DNA from: Metarhizium brunneum
Lineage: Eukaryota > Ascomycota > Sordariomycetes > Hypocreales > Clavicipitaceae
Assembly (NCBI RefSeq): GCF_013426205.1
Contig: NC_089424.1
Location: forward strand, 496,001 to 560,000
Direction: 5' to 3'
DNA length: 64,000 bases
Part shown: positions 22,390 through 35,270 of the stretch, piece after piece
Layout: each line of letters opens with the position of its first letter
Position numbering within the stretch: the first letter of the stretch is position 1
Notes under the pieces: model-generated
Databases searched by the model: none
Seen by the model: only the letters and a program-made list of their open reading frames with translations
What the model was told of the DNA's origin: nothing
Position numbers and translations under genes: made by a program

Positions 22390-23293
22390 ATGCCTACCCG
22401 AACTTCGAAGACCCGCAAGCTGTACGTGAATACACTCTTCCTATGAGACATATTTCGATCTGGAGAGAATTGGACGCCTTGACAATCGTCATTGGGTGCC
22501 AGTGTCGTTTGTTGACAGAAAATCTCCTTGGCGGAACGTGGATGAAGATGGATCAGGGACAATCAGGAATACTAACAGCTTTTGCTTCACAGTCGCGGCC
22601 ACGTCTCTCACGGCCACGGTCGTGTTGGCAAGCACCGCAAGCATCCCGGTGGTCGTGGTCTGGCTGGTGGTCAGCACCACCACCGTACCAACATGGACAA
22701 GGTTCGATAACCTCGAGATTCCCGACCCGATGAGCGAAAGAAAGCGACGATTGCTAACTCACTTTTGACAGTACCATCCCGGTTACTTCGGTAAGGTTGG
22801 TATGCGATACTTCCACAAGCAGCAGAACCACTTCTGGAAGCCCGTGATCAACCTGGACAAGGTACATACAACTCCTCTTGCTTCACGCGATACAATTTGA
22901 TCTTTGGGCGACGTCGATGCGGGGGATGAGCATCCCAGCTGGCATTGAAGGGAGTTGAATGAAACAGCGACCGACAACGCCAAGCGCCGCAATCGACAGT
23001 CAGCACAAAGACGAATTCTTTCCCTCGCGATATGCCCATTTCTTGACCCTCAGAAAATGCTAACAAACTCGCAGCTGTGGACTCTCGTCCCCATTGAGAC
23101 CCGCGATGCCTACGTCTCCGGCGCCAAGAAGGACACCGTCCCCGTCCTCGACCTCCTCCCTCTCGGCTACTCCAAGGTCCTCGGCAAGGGCCGTCTCCCC
23201 GAGATTCCTCTGGTTGTCCGCGCAAGATGGGTCAGCAAGCTGGCTGAGAAGAAGATCAACGAGGCCGGTGGTGTTGTCGAGCTGGTTGCTTAA
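22390..23293 (+). CDS. RPL28: 60S ribosomal protein L27a/L28 (uL15)
   Basis: Four exons, 22390-22421, 22593-22701, 22772-22861 and 23075-23293, give 149 residues. The protein starts [20 protein letters not shown], the uL15 signature for eukaryotes. It continues with [20 protein letters not shown], then [18 protein letters not shown] and the C-terminal [20 protein letters not shown]. Length matches yeast Rpl28 (149). It is a structural protein of the large subunit. The long first and third introns near the start are typical for fungal ribosomal protein genes and may hold regulatory signals; I see no encoded snoRNA with certainty. Confidence 0.96.
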
Positions 23294-24021
23294 ATGTCCG
23301 CGACGAAACAAATAGAAAAGAAAATACAACCACAATTTCTCTCTTCTATTTTTTTTGGTTTCCACGTTTTCTAAAAAAGCATTTTTCACGCTCCGTGCTT
23401 TTTACGGGAAAATGGTCATGGGAGTCTGGGAACCAACGGGAAACCAGTTTTAGAGCAAGAAACAACATCTTGTTTTTGGCGAGTGGGGTGTTGAACAACG
23501 CCAGATATGAAAGCTGTATGCCGGGAGCTGAAGAAAATTTGGGAATCGGGGACCCAGGGTCGGGTCGGTTTCGATCGCATTGCATCAGGGGACTCGTGAC
23601 ATGGAGTTTTGACGAATAAAATTCGATTTTTCGCCCATGCATAATGGAATTTTGGCTTCCTTGTTGTGACATGATCTCTGAGCAGGCCCACGTGGTAATG
23701 AGGCCTTGTCTTTGGCGAAGCCAATAGCCTGTCGTCTTGTCTGGTTAAAACATCACTCCAGCAACACGCACTATTTACTGAATTGGATGAAGTCTCTGTT
23801 GTGCCCATTTTCAGCATGTACATGTATTAATTTCCTGTATGCCTCTCAACAGATCTAACGCCGAGCAATCGAGACCCCGCCAGCTCATGACGCCAATGAT
23901 GAATTTCTAAACGCCCCAGAAATGCTCAATATTACATAGATTGGTGCCGTGTACCGTTGGTTGATAAAATAAAATACCTGGTATCGCAAACACAAGACCC
24001 CAGCGCCACGAAAGCCCAACC
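23294..24021. terminator. Convergent 3' region of RPL28 and CDC7
   Basis: Both genes end into this 728-base gap. T-rich and A-rich stretches just after 23300 are compatible with polyadenylation signals. No gene seen. Confidence 0.35.
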
Positions 24022-25543
24022 TTACGCCGCCAACATGTCAACCTCATCCTCGTCACCGAGTTCCTGACTCTGGGGTTGGTCAATATTCAAAAACTCATGG
24101 TGCAAAGCCTGTTCAGCTGTGATTCTTCTTGAGGGATCCAAATCCATGCACCGTTCCAAAAATCGCACGGCCAGCTTTTCATCGGGTGTCAGGGGCTTAT
24201 CATTTGTACGACATGTGCTCCACAGGATAATCTTCTCCATTGTAAAGCCTTGCTGGCCTATTGTAGGAATGTTGGTTTCAAAAACACATCCGTGGAGTAG
24301 TCCTGCGGCTTTCATGCGCTTTGAGCCAAAGATGGTTGCTATTTCAATCATGGCTTCTACGTCATCAGCCGAGTTAAAAAAGGGAAATCGTTTTGACAGG
24401 ATGGTAAGAAGAATGACGCCGGCAGACCAGATGTCGATCGCGGTGGTCTGTTCGGTGCATTTGAATAAAACTTCAGGCGCGCGAAATCCTCGTGTGCCAG
24501 CGCGATTGGCACGCTTGGACAATCGAGTGTCTGAATTAGGATAGCCGGGTTGTGAAGTCGTTGCCATCTGAGCCCATGCGGAAGAGGCTTGACGATGCTT
24601 GCGCGTTTCGCGATGTTCGTGGCAGAGGCAAGGTTTACAATCAGATCCCTCGCGTTCTGCTAACCCAAAATCGACCAACACACCATGCTGGGTAGCTGGG
24701 TCATACAAGAAGTTGGTCGGTTTAATATCTCTGTGAAGTATCTTGGCCTGGTGGACGCTTTTCAATGCCGTAAATAGGGATCGCAGATAAATGGCAATAT
24801 CTGGTGTCGTCATATCTCGGAAGTATGCCCTGAAATCACCGTGTCGGAAGTAGGGCAGGATGGCAACCACCTGGTCCGTGTTTCGGAACGCTGTGATGAG
24901 AGGGCAGACAGAGGGGCATTGCCGCAGGTCATGGAGGAGTTCGAGCTCGTTCAGAATACGCGCCGGACTTGATGTGACGTAAATCTTTTTAATTGCAACA
25001 AATCGTGCACGCCGCCGTTGGGAGCGCTCCGATGATGCTTGGCTGGCGTGTCTTTTGAGAGGTGGAGGCGTCCATTTTGACGAGTCATCATCAAAGTCCC
25101 AACTGTTGTCGTATCTATCGTACTGGACATCTTCTGCTTTGTATACGGTAGAGAAAGTTCCTATAGAGTTTCGGGCGGGTTAGAGTTTGTTTGACATGTC
25201 AATGAAGACAATGTTTCGTGATGGAATTGCAATACATACCCTCGCCAATCCTCTTGATTAGGCGGTATTTTCCACGAAAGCCAGGAAAGTCATTAGCCAG
25301 CTTGTCCATGTCGGCTTGTACACTCCTTTCAACACGCTCATCGTCCGAGCCTTCTTCCTCTTCCTCCTCTTCTTCTTCCTCTTCGACGTCTTCCTCCATT
25401 ACCTCGTCTGTTGCAGCAGCTCCGGCAACATCATCTTCAACCATCATTTCGGTCTCTTCGGTACGCGCATCTTCGTGAATGTCAAAAGGATCCTCTGCCC
25501 TTGGACGTCCTAGTGCGGCAGCCATGATGCCAGGTTCGCCCAT
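24022..25543 (-). CDS. CDC7: Cell-division-cycle protein kinase Cdc7 (Hsk1-like)
   Basis: Exons 25543-25240 and 25160-24022 over a 79-base intron (GTATGT...ATAG) give 480 residues. The start is the ATG at 25543; an in-frame ATG at 25525 is an alternative. The N-terminus is unusually acidic, with an eleven-residue Glu run near residue 70. The kinase domain starts YRLIKRIGEGTFSTVYKAED. It has the lysine in FVAIKKIYV, the Cdc7-typical NELELLHDL and PLITAFRNTDQVVAILPYF, and the catalytic loop HRDIKPTNFLYD. DFGLAE is followed by a Cys/His-bearing insertion, and the subdomain VIII motif is GTRGFRAPEVLF. The family phosphorylates MCM helicase subunits with Dbf4 to fire replication origins. It is transcribed divergently from the condensin gene. 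Confidence 0.93.
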
Positions 25544-26227
25544 GGATTTGTCGCCGGCCGGTATTCGCGATAGAGACACAATGTGTTGTTGCCAAAAGAG
25601 CCTTGCTTGAGACACCCTTTGTCTATTTCAGGGAAGGGCAAAGTACGACAAGTCTAAAGCGAATCAATTGACAGCACACATGACCGGCGACCAAGGCAAT
25701 CAAGGGAAAGCAATTGATTCATAGACATGCAAGTCAATCTGCAACAGCCCGGTTCGTTGTTAATAATCCACCGCTCTGCTTCTGGTTGTGGAGGGGCTTG
25801 GGGCTGCTGGTCTGGACGAGCGTGTTTCTGAGCAAGCATCAAGTTGATTGGTTAAACGCGCCACTAGCGTGGCCGTGATAGCTACCGGTGTGCATAAAAC
25901 GGGCACAATCAAGCATAAGTGTACATAAGCGTGCGCATGTGGGGTTCCGTTGTGGGCTGAACGTGGAGCTGCGCGTCTTGGTCATTAAACAAAACAAAAA
26001 CATTCAGCCGTTGCTGAGGGACGCAAGCTGGAATCGCAACCAGACAATCATCAGCCTTTATGACCAACAGCAACGCTTTTGAGCGACGAGCATGAAGAGC
26101 TGATTGCTCGCTTGTTGAGATTGTAATACTAACAATTTAGCTCTTTACCCATTCCAGCTCCCTTGATCCGTTTTCGTTCTGCGCGTGCGCCCTTTCCCCC
26201 GCCTCGAAGGCGACACAGGTGCCCATC
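25544..26227. promoter_or_regulatory. Divergent promoter region between CDC7 and condensin subunit 1
   Basis: The 684 bases lie between two outward-facing starts of cell-cycle genes. An MluI-type box or similar element would be expected, but I did not find an unambiguous one. Confidence 0.4.
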
Positions 26228-29200
26228 ATGGCAACAATCAGCTTCGATATCAACGATGCGCTCAAGCATTACATGTCCGACCCTACCACAATACCCACGC
26301 CAGAGGCCGACAGCGCCTTATTTGACTGCGAAAATGACCCCGAGTCGCTCACAAACCCTGTCATCAACCCGGTGCTAAATCCGATCGTCGATGCCGTTGC
26401 TCATGATCCGGACGCCATCCTGCGGGCATCAAATATGGACTCACTGCAGTTCCTCCTCAAGTGAGCAAGTGTACTCCTTGAAACCTGGACTCCATGCTGA
26501 TATGAACTCTGACACAGATACACTTCATTTCTGCCGACACATGCCTTGAGTAAAATATTCGACCTAGTTATGAGTGGACTGAGTGCCGAATGCGACTACA
26601 TGTACAACGATATGGACACATCGGACGAGCAGGATTCCGTGCCTCATCACAAGCAACTTCTTGAAATTTACGGCTTTTTATTACAATGGACCATTGCTGC
26701 TGTCGAGACAAAGGCCGCTGAGAAATCATCAACGGCTCCGGCCGCGCGCGGTCGCGGCAAGCCCAAGAAAGGAGCATCCAAGGAGGATACGTGGGACTCG
26801 GCGACACAGCTACAGGCATCATTGGAGATCATGTGCAAGGTCCTGAAGCAGAAATTGTCAAAGATCTTCTTAACAACCAGCGAGAGAGACACATTTATCG
26901 GGCTCCTTACTAGACCTGTTTACATGATTCTAGAGAGCGAGCAGCGCGCCAAGACTACTTCCATTCGAATGCACTGCTTCAAGGTATTGTGCATGGCTGT
27001 CAAGCATCATGGCCATGGATATGGTTAGTTCGAACCCGAAACGTTATTTTTACACAAGTATTCCTAACACACAAGCAGCCGCTCAAATCAACGTCATCCA
27101 GAATTTGACATACTTCGAGCACTTGTCAGAGCCCATGGCTGAATTTCTGCACATTCTGGCTGAGACATATGACTACCCTCAACTGGCGGATGAGGTTCTA
27201 CGCGAGATTTCCAACAAAGAATTCAACTCGAATGATACTCGGGGTCCCAAGTCTGTTTCTGCCTTCATTGCTAAGCTGTCCGAGTTGGCCCCTAGGCTCG
27301 TGATTAAGCAAATGACCATGTTGGCCAAACAGCTAGACAGCGAGTCTTACACGTTGCGATGCGCACTGATCGAGGTGTGCGGGAACATGATTGGCTATCT
27401 TAGTAGACAAGACGAACGCAGTGAGAACTACAAGTCGCAGCTCAATGCCTTTTTCGACGTCTTGGAGGAGCGATTCTTGGATATCAACCCATATTGTCGC
27501 TGCAGAGCTCTCCAAGTCTACATCAAGGTTTGTGAACTGGATCAGAAGTTCCCCAAGAGGCGACAAAAGGCCGCAGAACTCGCATGCCGCAGTCTCGAAG
27601 ACAAGAGCAGCAATGTGCGCAGAAATGCCATCAAGCTTCTCGGAGTTCTCATAAAGACACACCCCTTCACAGTCATGCACGGTGCCCAGCTCTCTCGCAA
27701 GGAGTGGCAGGAACGCCACGACAAGGTGGAGGAAGAGCTAAATGCACTCAAGCCCCCTCCTGGCATGCCTGGATTTGGAGAAGAGAATGCCAATACTACT
27801 GTCGACAATGAGCTCTTGGACGAAGCTACTCAGGTTGATTCGCCTCAGAAGCCCAAGGCAATGACTGAGGAGGAAAAGGTTGCCGCCATTAAGAAGGCGC
27901 AGGAAGAAGCTGCCACCAGCGAGGCTATCGAAAAGCTGACTCTCACTCGACGATATTACAATGAAGCCCTTCGTTTCATTGATGTTCTGCACGACGCAAC
28001 CGGCATCGTGTGTCAACTTTTAGGTGCCAGAAACAAAAGCGAGGTCATTGAAGCTATCGACTATTTTGAGATTGGCGACGCCTACAATATTGAGCAGAAT
28101 AAGGTGGGCATTCGACGTATGCTCAGGCTTATCTGGACCAAAGGCAATAGTGACGAGGGCAAGGGTGTGCAGACTCATTTGATTGAGTGCTACCGGAGGC
28201 TCTTTTTCGAGGCCCCTGACTCTTTCAGCCCCAATGATGCAGCCAATTATGTTGCCCGCAACATGATCAGCTTGACATTTGGTGCTACGCCGGCAGAGCT
28301 CACATCGCTGGAGCAACTGCTTTCTACAATGATGAAAGGTGGTATCATCCCCGAAATCGTGGTGACCAAGCTGTGGCAGGTCTATGGTGTGCAGAGACGC
28401 GAAATCTCAAGGACACAACGCCGTGGTGCCATAATTGTCCTCGGAATGTTGGCTACCGCTAGTCCGGAGATTGTTGTCGATGAGATTGAGACCATGCTTC
28501 GTACCGGATTGGGTGCACACGGACGCGCAGATTTACAGTTGGCCAAGTACACTTGCATTGCTCTCAGGAGGATCAACCCTACGGGGCGCAACGCGAAGGA
28601 GTCGACGGCCAAGTTTAATAGGTTACCCAACGATCACGCCGTCCTCGGGCGGCTAGCAGCCATTGCCGAGGTTCAATCGGAGAGCAAGGAGTGGTACGGT
28701 GTTGCAGAGCAGGCCATCAATGCCATATATGCCATCTCCAAGCACCCCGATGTGCTCTGCTCTGAAATTATTCGACGCAAGACAAAGCATGTTTTTGCAC
28801 AGTCACGTCCGGGATCCAGGCCTACTTCAAAAGACGAGACCAAGGGCGTGCCTGACATCACCATGAACCAGACAATGCATCAAACTGTGCAGGTGGACAA
28901 ACCCAAAAGCCGTGATAACGCTGTCAACCTGTCGCAGCTTTTGTTCATTGTCGGACACGTCGCCATCAAGCAGATTGTGCACCTGGAGCTCTGCGAACTC
29001 GATTTCAAGCGTAGGAAGCAGGAGAAGGAGAAGCAGACGCCGGCCAAGACGGACAAGGACAAGGAGGATGCAGACGAGCTGGATCTCATTGGGGGCACCA
29101 CCGAAGATGATTTTACCGAAGCAATGGCCCACATCAGAGAGCGAGAGTTGTTGTACGGCCCAGAATCACTCTTGGCCATCTTTGGCCCTGTAGTGTCGGA

Positions 29201-29984
29201 GATTTGTGCCAACAACACGTCATATGCCGACAAGGGTCTTCAGGCGGCAGCAACCTTGTGCCTTGCAAAGCTCATGTGTGTTTCATCGGAGTATTGCGAG
29301 ACCAACCTACCACTGCTTATCACCATCATGGAACGGTCACCAGATGCCACAGTCCGTTCCAACGCGGTGATTGCACTGGGAGACATGGCAGTGTGCTTTA
29401 ATCATCTCATTGACGAGAACACAGATTTCTTGTACAGGCGTCTCGCCGATAACGACGCGTCCGTCAAGAGGACATGCCTAATGACGCTGACATTCCTCAT
29501 CCTGGCAGGTCAAGTGAAGGTAAAGGGCCAGCTTGGTGAAATGGCCAAGTGTCTCGAGGACGAGGACCGGCGCATCGCCGACCTAGCGAGAATGTTCTTC
29601 ACAGAACTCAGCACCAAGGACAATGCAGTGTACAACCACTTTGTCGACATGTTCAGCTTGCTGAGTGCAGGCGGCAGAATGGAAGAAGAGAGTTTCAAGC
29701 GGATTATCCGTTTCCTGCTTGGGTTTGTGGAAAAGGTTCGTACAGTTGAACTGCCTCTTTCTTCTGGTGGGGTTCGAAAGTGTTGAACTTATTGCTAACA
29801 AGAGTTCGCGTAGGACAAGCACGCGAAACAGCTGGCTGAGAAGCTGGCAGCTAGATTACCTAGATGCGAAACGGAGAGACAGTGGAACGATGTGGCCTTT
29901 GCGTTGGGACTGTTACCGCATAAAAATGAGGAAATCGCAAAGACTGTGTCTGAGGGGTTTAAGGTTGTTCAGGCCGCTGCTTGA
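26228..29984 (+). CDS. Condensin complex subunit 1 (Cnd1/Ycs4, CAP-D2)
   Basis: Exons 26228-26460, 26518-27023, 27079-29735 and 29814-29984 give 1188 residues. The protein is a HEAT-repeat scaffold: an N-terminal condensin domain (DINDALKHYMSDP, YTSFLPTHALSKIFDLV), a basic low-complexity linker (AARGRGKPKKGASK), then repeated helical pairs. The C-terminal conserved block reads TLCLAKLMCVSSEYCE, VRSNAVIALGDMAVCFN and VKRTCLMTLTFLILAGQVKV. This last block is the Cnd1 signature. The family binds the Smc2-Smc4-kleisin core and compacts mitotic chromosomes. Length is close to yeast Ycs4 (about 1176). No disruption seen. Confidence 0.95.
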
Positions 29985-32008
29985 AGAGATTTGAAGTAAC
30001 TGATGCGTAATACGAATTAATGTAAATCATGGGAGGGACTGGCATGTGGAGTTTAGGTGTACAGAAGGAGTCGGCTTCAATTTATGTTTAATGACCAAAC
30101 AACTTGACCCCGCATTTGTACGCGCGTGGTAAATCATGGCTAGGCTGTCTGTGGCGATGAGGCGTGTCTCACGCTGTTGGAGATGAACTCGCTTGATCGC
30201 ATGGATGAGCTATGGTGTTGGGATCCAAACACAGGCAAAACGCAAAAATAAAATAATAATAATACCCCACTCTCGGAATTTAGCCGAGAGGTAGAGAGGT
30301 AGGTGGTTTCTTGAGGTACTTGGCAAGATCGGGGTATAATGTACGGAGTATGTACAGTGTTGGAGTGGTGTGGTGGCTATGCAGTACGTCATGAGATTGA
30401 ACAGATGGTGTCAAATGAACAAATCTCGGAACACAGGGTAAAAGCACGGGCGCTGTATTATATAAACTTCCTTGCACAAGGCATCTTTGTTCACCAAGAG
30501 TTATTTGCCATGGGCTTGACTGCATTAATTTTCTTTCTTTCCAACATCTTCCATGACGCCATGATGGGACAATGTCTAGGGTAGAAATAAGAAGACGACA
30601 GTGAAGGACCAGAAAGGACTGGCTGATGCAAGCGCGGGCACTCGAGAGTCTTGGCTGGTGATGGGCTCGATGCTGATTGGTCAGGCCCCACTGGTGTGCC
30701 TCGAGTGACTCCTCCTTCAGACTGACTCCCTTACAGCAACTGTGGCTGACAGACTTGGAGTACAAAAGGGCGGGGAGTTCCCAGGCTCAATCCAGGCCCA
30801 GTCCGGCCAGACAGACAGACCGTCAACGCCAACAGACACTTGTACTTGGACCGATTATTTGATAACCGGAACTGGACCCCAGGAACGGGAAACCATGTCG
30901 GTTATTACTAGTACAGGTAGCTAGGTGAAACACGTACTTGACTGCATCTCAACGCCGCACTGGACCGCGACCGCACCGCAACTATCAAGCAGATTGACAA
31001 ACAGCCATATGCAACCATACCAGACCCTTTCCTCTGCTAGCGCCAGCACGACCCGTCAACTATCCTCATTCTATATTTTATTTCCCCTTTAAAAGCTGAG
31101 AGGTTATTCCTTTCCACCGTCGTCACCTGACACACCACGTGGGTATCTCCCCAGTACCTATCAAGTACCCAAGTACCTACCTGCACAGCTGGGCAAACAG
31201 CTTGCCAACTGGCAGTCGCGCGTGTTTCTCCTCTCTGGAGTCTCCACCTCAGAAAAGCTTGGACCAAGGGTCATCCATTCTGGCCAATCAGCCAATCACC
31301 GCGCCCTTGGATCGCGGTGGTTCTGTTCTTTCAAGTCTGCCGCTTCCGGGCAGGTGCGTCACGTTGTGCCTCGACCGTCATTCGCTCTGGCACTTGGACT
31401 TTGGGAGTCGATCGTTTATCCGACTCCAACAGCTTCATCACCATCCATTCGCCTTTGTCTGCGCCTCCGCCTACACAAGACACAACCACATCCCGACAAC
31501 CCGACGAATTGCGCACCGGCTCTCTCTCTTTGTTTCATTTGCAGTCTGTCATCTCATCTGGGCCGACAGAGTAGAGCTGTCCCCGTTTGATCCCAAGTTC
31601 GACCACCCGAGTTCACAGCTTGCTCAGACACAAAGGCGCGCTCTGCATTACGAGCGGCGCATCGAGCGATATCTGCGTCGCGATCGCAACTGCAACTAGA
31701 AACTAGAACCGACAGGCCATGGGCTTGATCGACGCCCACGACACGAGAAGGATTGACTCTGGGGGAGATCGTTAGGTACGTGGCGCCGACATCTACCGCA
31801 CAAGGACACAAGACACGACACAACAAGCTGACTTGTCATTGTCGGCAGTGTGGATGGTGACGTCCTCGTCTGACATTCCGTTTCCGACTTGTTGCTACTA
31901 CTATACCCCGGTATATACCTTCAACTGTATTTTTTCCATCTTCTTTTCTTTTCACCACAACCGTTGTAATATCTTAATCCACCGCCTCTCCACACACCCA
32001 GTCGCATC
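29985..32008. other. Two-kilobase intergenic region upstream of FCP1
   Basis: No gene supported. Clustered GTACC-type units occur near 31150-31185, and a long CT-rich leader precedes the FCP1 ATG. The 186-codon frame at 31139-31699 lies in this CT-rich leader and has no recognisable domain. Confidence 0.45.
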
Positions 32009-34432
32009 ATGTACGACAAACTCGTCTCGCTAGGCTCGCGCCTACACTACCCCATAACCATTACAAAACTTCTCAAGTCGCCTGGAGACTCTATTAAGAA
32101 ACAAGAAATCATTATCGAGTACAAGTTTACCTGGCGGCGGAAAGTAAGCGACGATGAATGGGCCGACGAAACTACCTACACCGAATACGACAGCCCTGCC
32201 GAGGGCAAGTTGAAGGAATGGCGCATCAAAGAGGGCATGGTCATCAACGCCGACACGCCTTGTATGTTGGTCGAGGAGGCTTGTGGCCACGAGGTTCAGA
32301 TCCAAGGACTGTGTAGTTTATGTGGCGCCGACATGACCGAGTTCAACTGGGCCACGGAAGAAAGGGATACTGATCGCGCCATGATCAACATGACCCATGA
32401 CCAGACCGGTTTGATGGTTAGTGAGAGTGTTGCAATGAAGGCAGAGCATGATACGCAAAAGCGACTGCTTCGCCAGCGCAAGCTGAGCCTTGTTGTCGAT
32501 TTGGACCAGACCATTATCCACGCCTGCATAGAGCCGACAATCGGCGAGTGGCAAAAAGATGCGTCAAATCCTAACCACGAGGCTGTCAAGGATGTCAAGA
32601 GCTTCCAGCTGAATGATGATGGACCAAGGGGGCTGGCTAGTGGCTGCACCTACTACATCAAGCTGAGACCTGGCTTGCAAGAGTTCCTCGAGGAGATTGC
32701 AACCATGTATGAGTTGCACGTTTATACCATGGGCACGCGTGCATATGCACTCAACATTGCGCGCATTGTCGACCCCGACAGAAAACTGTTTGGCAATCGC
32801 GTCATTAGCCGAGATGAAAACGGCAGCATAACTTCAAAGAGCTTGCAGCGGCTGTTCCCAGTCAGCACCAACATGGTGGTCATCATTGACGATCGTGCTG
32901 ATGTATGGCCGCGAAACCGACCAAACCTTATCAAGGTCGTGCCGTATGACTTCTTCAAGGGCATCGGTGACATCAACTCCAGTTTCCTGCCGAAGCGGAC
33001 AGACATTTTGCCAGCCCCCCCGCAATCCAACGGCTCGGCATTGGCGCCGAATAACAACACCAATGGCGCGAATGGCGCGTCGACTGATGTAAAGACATCG
33101 CCGCTCGAAGAAATTGCGAGAATGGGCGGAGCCGTGGACGAAGTTAGTCTGAAGATCCAAGCAGAGGAGCAGGAAAAGTCGTTGGAGAAGCAGTTAACAG
33201 ACCGGCCCATGCTGCACATGCAAGAGCAGCTGGATAAAGAAGACGAGATGTCCGCTCAAGATACCGAGACTGGAGACTCGTCGGCCAACCATCCGAGGCA
33301 GCATTTACTTAACGATGACGACGAAGAGCTCATTGCGTTACAGGATCATCTCACTGACCTTCACTCATCATTCTACGAAACCTATGACCGAAGACGAGAA
33401 GAAAGACGACAATCAGAGCCCACACATCCTCCGGGGCACAGCAAACCGCGACGTAGATCATCCGTGGACGATGGAGTCGATTTATCCATGGTACCAGATG
33501 TTGGTGATATCCTCGATGAGCTCAAGTCCAATGTTTTGTCTGGCCTCGTCATTGTTCTTTCTGGACTGGTGCCTCTTGGCGTAAACATTGAAGACTCCGA
33601 GATTGGGATGCAGGCGCAGAGCTTTGGTGCCCAAGTCCTGGATAGCGTATCTCGACGAGTCACCCACTTGGTTGTATCGCTGGCGCGGCCCAGAACGAAA
33701 AAGGTGCAACAAGCGGCCAAAATCCCAAGCATTAGGATTGTAAACCACAATTGGCTCGTCGATTGCCTTAGCCAATGGCGCCGGTTGGACGAGAGACCGT
33801 ACTATCTCAATGTTGCGGCAGACCGCGAGCGATCTGATGATACCACGGAGGCTACGTCTGAAGCCGAAAACGTCGAGGCGGAGGCGAGGGACCTCAAAGA
33901 CTTTGATTGGGCCACTGCGGACAAGGATTTGGAGGAGTTTCTCGGTACTGATAATGACGATGAAGAAGATGAGGAGGGGGAGGACAACGATGAGGAGGAA
34001 GAAGAAGGAGACAGAGACATGGACATGGGCGATATCGTTGAGAGTGGTGCTGAAGCCGACAAGGACGGGGACACAGACAGTAGCAGGACCAACAGTCCCA
34101 TAAAGAAGGGCAAGAAACGGAAACTACCTATTGAAGAAGACGAGTCGGACGGCGACGGACGTGGCATAGTGGGGGAAAGCCTTTTGGCCAAGAAGCAGCG
34201 TCTGGCTCGTAACCGCGGAGCATCCGGGCTGAGATCGGTACGAACGACCAATGGAGATGATGGCGAAGATGAGGGCAGCAGTTTGCCGACGCCTGGGCCG
34301 ACTAACGACGAAGCAACGGTGGTCAGCAACAAGGCAGCCGCCACGGAGCCAGCACATGACGACGAGGGGGATGTGGATGATGATGAGCTGGAGAGAGAGC
34401 TCTTGGCAGAGCTGGAAGCGGCAGATGAGTAG
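32009..34432 (+). CDS. FCP1: RNA polymerase II CTD phosphatase Fcp1
   Basis: A single open frame of 807 residues starts at ATG 32009. The N-terminal domain (LHYPITITKLLKSPGDSI) precedes the FCP homology catalytic domain. The DxDxT motif is VVDLDQTII with D164 nucleophile and D166. Later IIDDRADVWP provides the second acidic pair. A single BRCT domain lies at about residues 508-600 (from VLSGLVIVLSG to NHNWLVDCLSQW). The C-terminus is very acidic and ends with short KKGKKRKLP-type basic patches. The family dephosphorylates Ser2 of the Pol II CTD to recycle the enzyme and binds TFIIF. The order FCPH-BRCT-acidic tail is the canonical Fcp1 architecture. Confidence 0.95.
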   Translation: MYDKLVSLGSRLHYPITITKLLKSPGDSIKKQEIIIEYKFTWRRKVSDDEWADETTYTEYDSPAEGKLKEWRIKEGMVINADTPCMLVEEACGHEVQIQGLCSLCGADMTEFNWATEERDTDRAMINMTHDQTGLMVSESVAMKAEHDTQKRLLRQRKLSLVVDLDQTIIHACIEPTIGEWQKDASNPNHEAVKDVKSFQLNDDGPRGLASGCTYYIKLRPGLQEFLEEIATMYELHVYTMGTRAYALNIARIVDPDRKLFGNRVISRDENGSITSKSLQRLFPVSTNMVVIIDDRADVWPRNRPNLIKVVPYDFFKGIGDINSSFLPKRTDILPAPPQSNGSALAPNNNTNGANGASTDVKTSPLEEIARMGGAVDEVSLKIQAEEQEKSLEKQLTDRPMLHMQEQLDKEDEMSAQDTETGDSSANHPRQHLLNDDDEELIALQDHLTDLHSSFYETYDRRREERRQSEPTHPPGHSKPRRRSSVDDGVDLSMVPDVGDILDELKSNVLSGLVIVLSGLVPLGVNIEDSEIGMQAQSFGAQVLDSVSRRVTHLVVSLARPRTKKVQQAAKIPSIRIVNHNWLVDCLSQWRRLDERPYYLNVAADRERSDDTTEATSEAENVEAEARDLKDFDWATADKDLEEFLGTDNDDEEDEEGEDNDEEEEEGDRDMDMGDIVESGAEADKDGDTDSSRTNSPIKKGKKRKLPIEEDESDGDGRGIVGESLLAKKQRLARNRGASGLRSVRTTNGDDGEDEGSSLPTPGPTNDEATVVSNKAAATEPAHDDEGDVDDDELERELLAELEAADE

Positions 34433-34733
34433 AGCCGTGGACAGGCGCGGTAGAGATGTACGCGTTGGCCGATGTCTTTTTTTTTTTTCACCCAGCTTTT
34501 GTACTGTCCTGTTGGGCTGGGGAGTTTTGGGTCCTGCATATATGACTGAGCGGCAGCATGGACCGGACCGGACCGGACCAAGGATACATTGGCTGGTTTG
34601 TTAGCGCGTGTGTTTTGGGCGTATGGATGTAAGGAGTTTGGTTCAGCAAATGAGGCGGGTTTCCACTCTGGATGTATCTGGTCAATGTGGTTCAAGTGTC
34701 TATTTTCCGAGGTGCTGTAGATGGCAATGCGAC

Positions 34734-34768
<35 letters not shown>

Positions 34769-35270
34769 GTGAAATGGGCTCGCGTGTCAAGGTTTCTTGA
34801 ATATCTGAGAAAGGATTCAAAGAAATATATGTACATTGGCAGCGATTGTATGTACTCCCACCAGCAAGAGTAGGTCAACTATGTACATGAAACCCGTGGT
34901 AGAGGCGGTAGAGGGTTTCGTTTCCCACCGCCAAGTCGTGTCTGGTCCCATCTTGACCCGTTTGACGTTGTACGCAGACCCGTGTGCCCTCACCACGTAC
35001 CACCTTTCTCTCCCCTGTCCATCAATGCCTTTGTTACCGAATCGTGACTCGGCTGGCTAGGGTGCCGCCGCCGTCTGTGCATCAACGGCACCATACGTTC
35101 CCCCCTTTGCGTATACTACCCTCCACCCCCTCAACGAAAAGAAGCCCTCGTCATATCCGACCCGAAGCCGCATCCGCTCTTGTCCTCTTCCTATATTCCG
35201 CCCCCTGCTTCTTACTCACACCGCCAGGGCGCAACCACGACCCAAAAGATCTAACGGCCCGGCCCGTCCT
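34433..35270. other. Convergent 3' region with TG microsatellite
   Basis: Holds the 3' ends of FCP1 and the LPMO gene, a GGACC-unit short tandem stretch near 34560-34580, and a TG dinucleotide run. No gene. Confidence 0.5.
34737..34766. repeat. (TG)15 microsatellite
   Basis: Thirty bases of perfect TG repeats in the FCP1-LPMO intergenic gap. Confidence 0.95.

Noticed and set aside
31139..31699. 186-codon frame upstream of FCP1
   Set aside because: Lies in a CT-rich 5' leader where stop-free frames are expected; His/Ser/Leu-rich translation without domains.
33802..34878. 358-codon minus-strand frame opposite FCP1
   Set aside because: Ser-rich mirror of the acidic FCP1 tail and of the TG repeat; not a gene.
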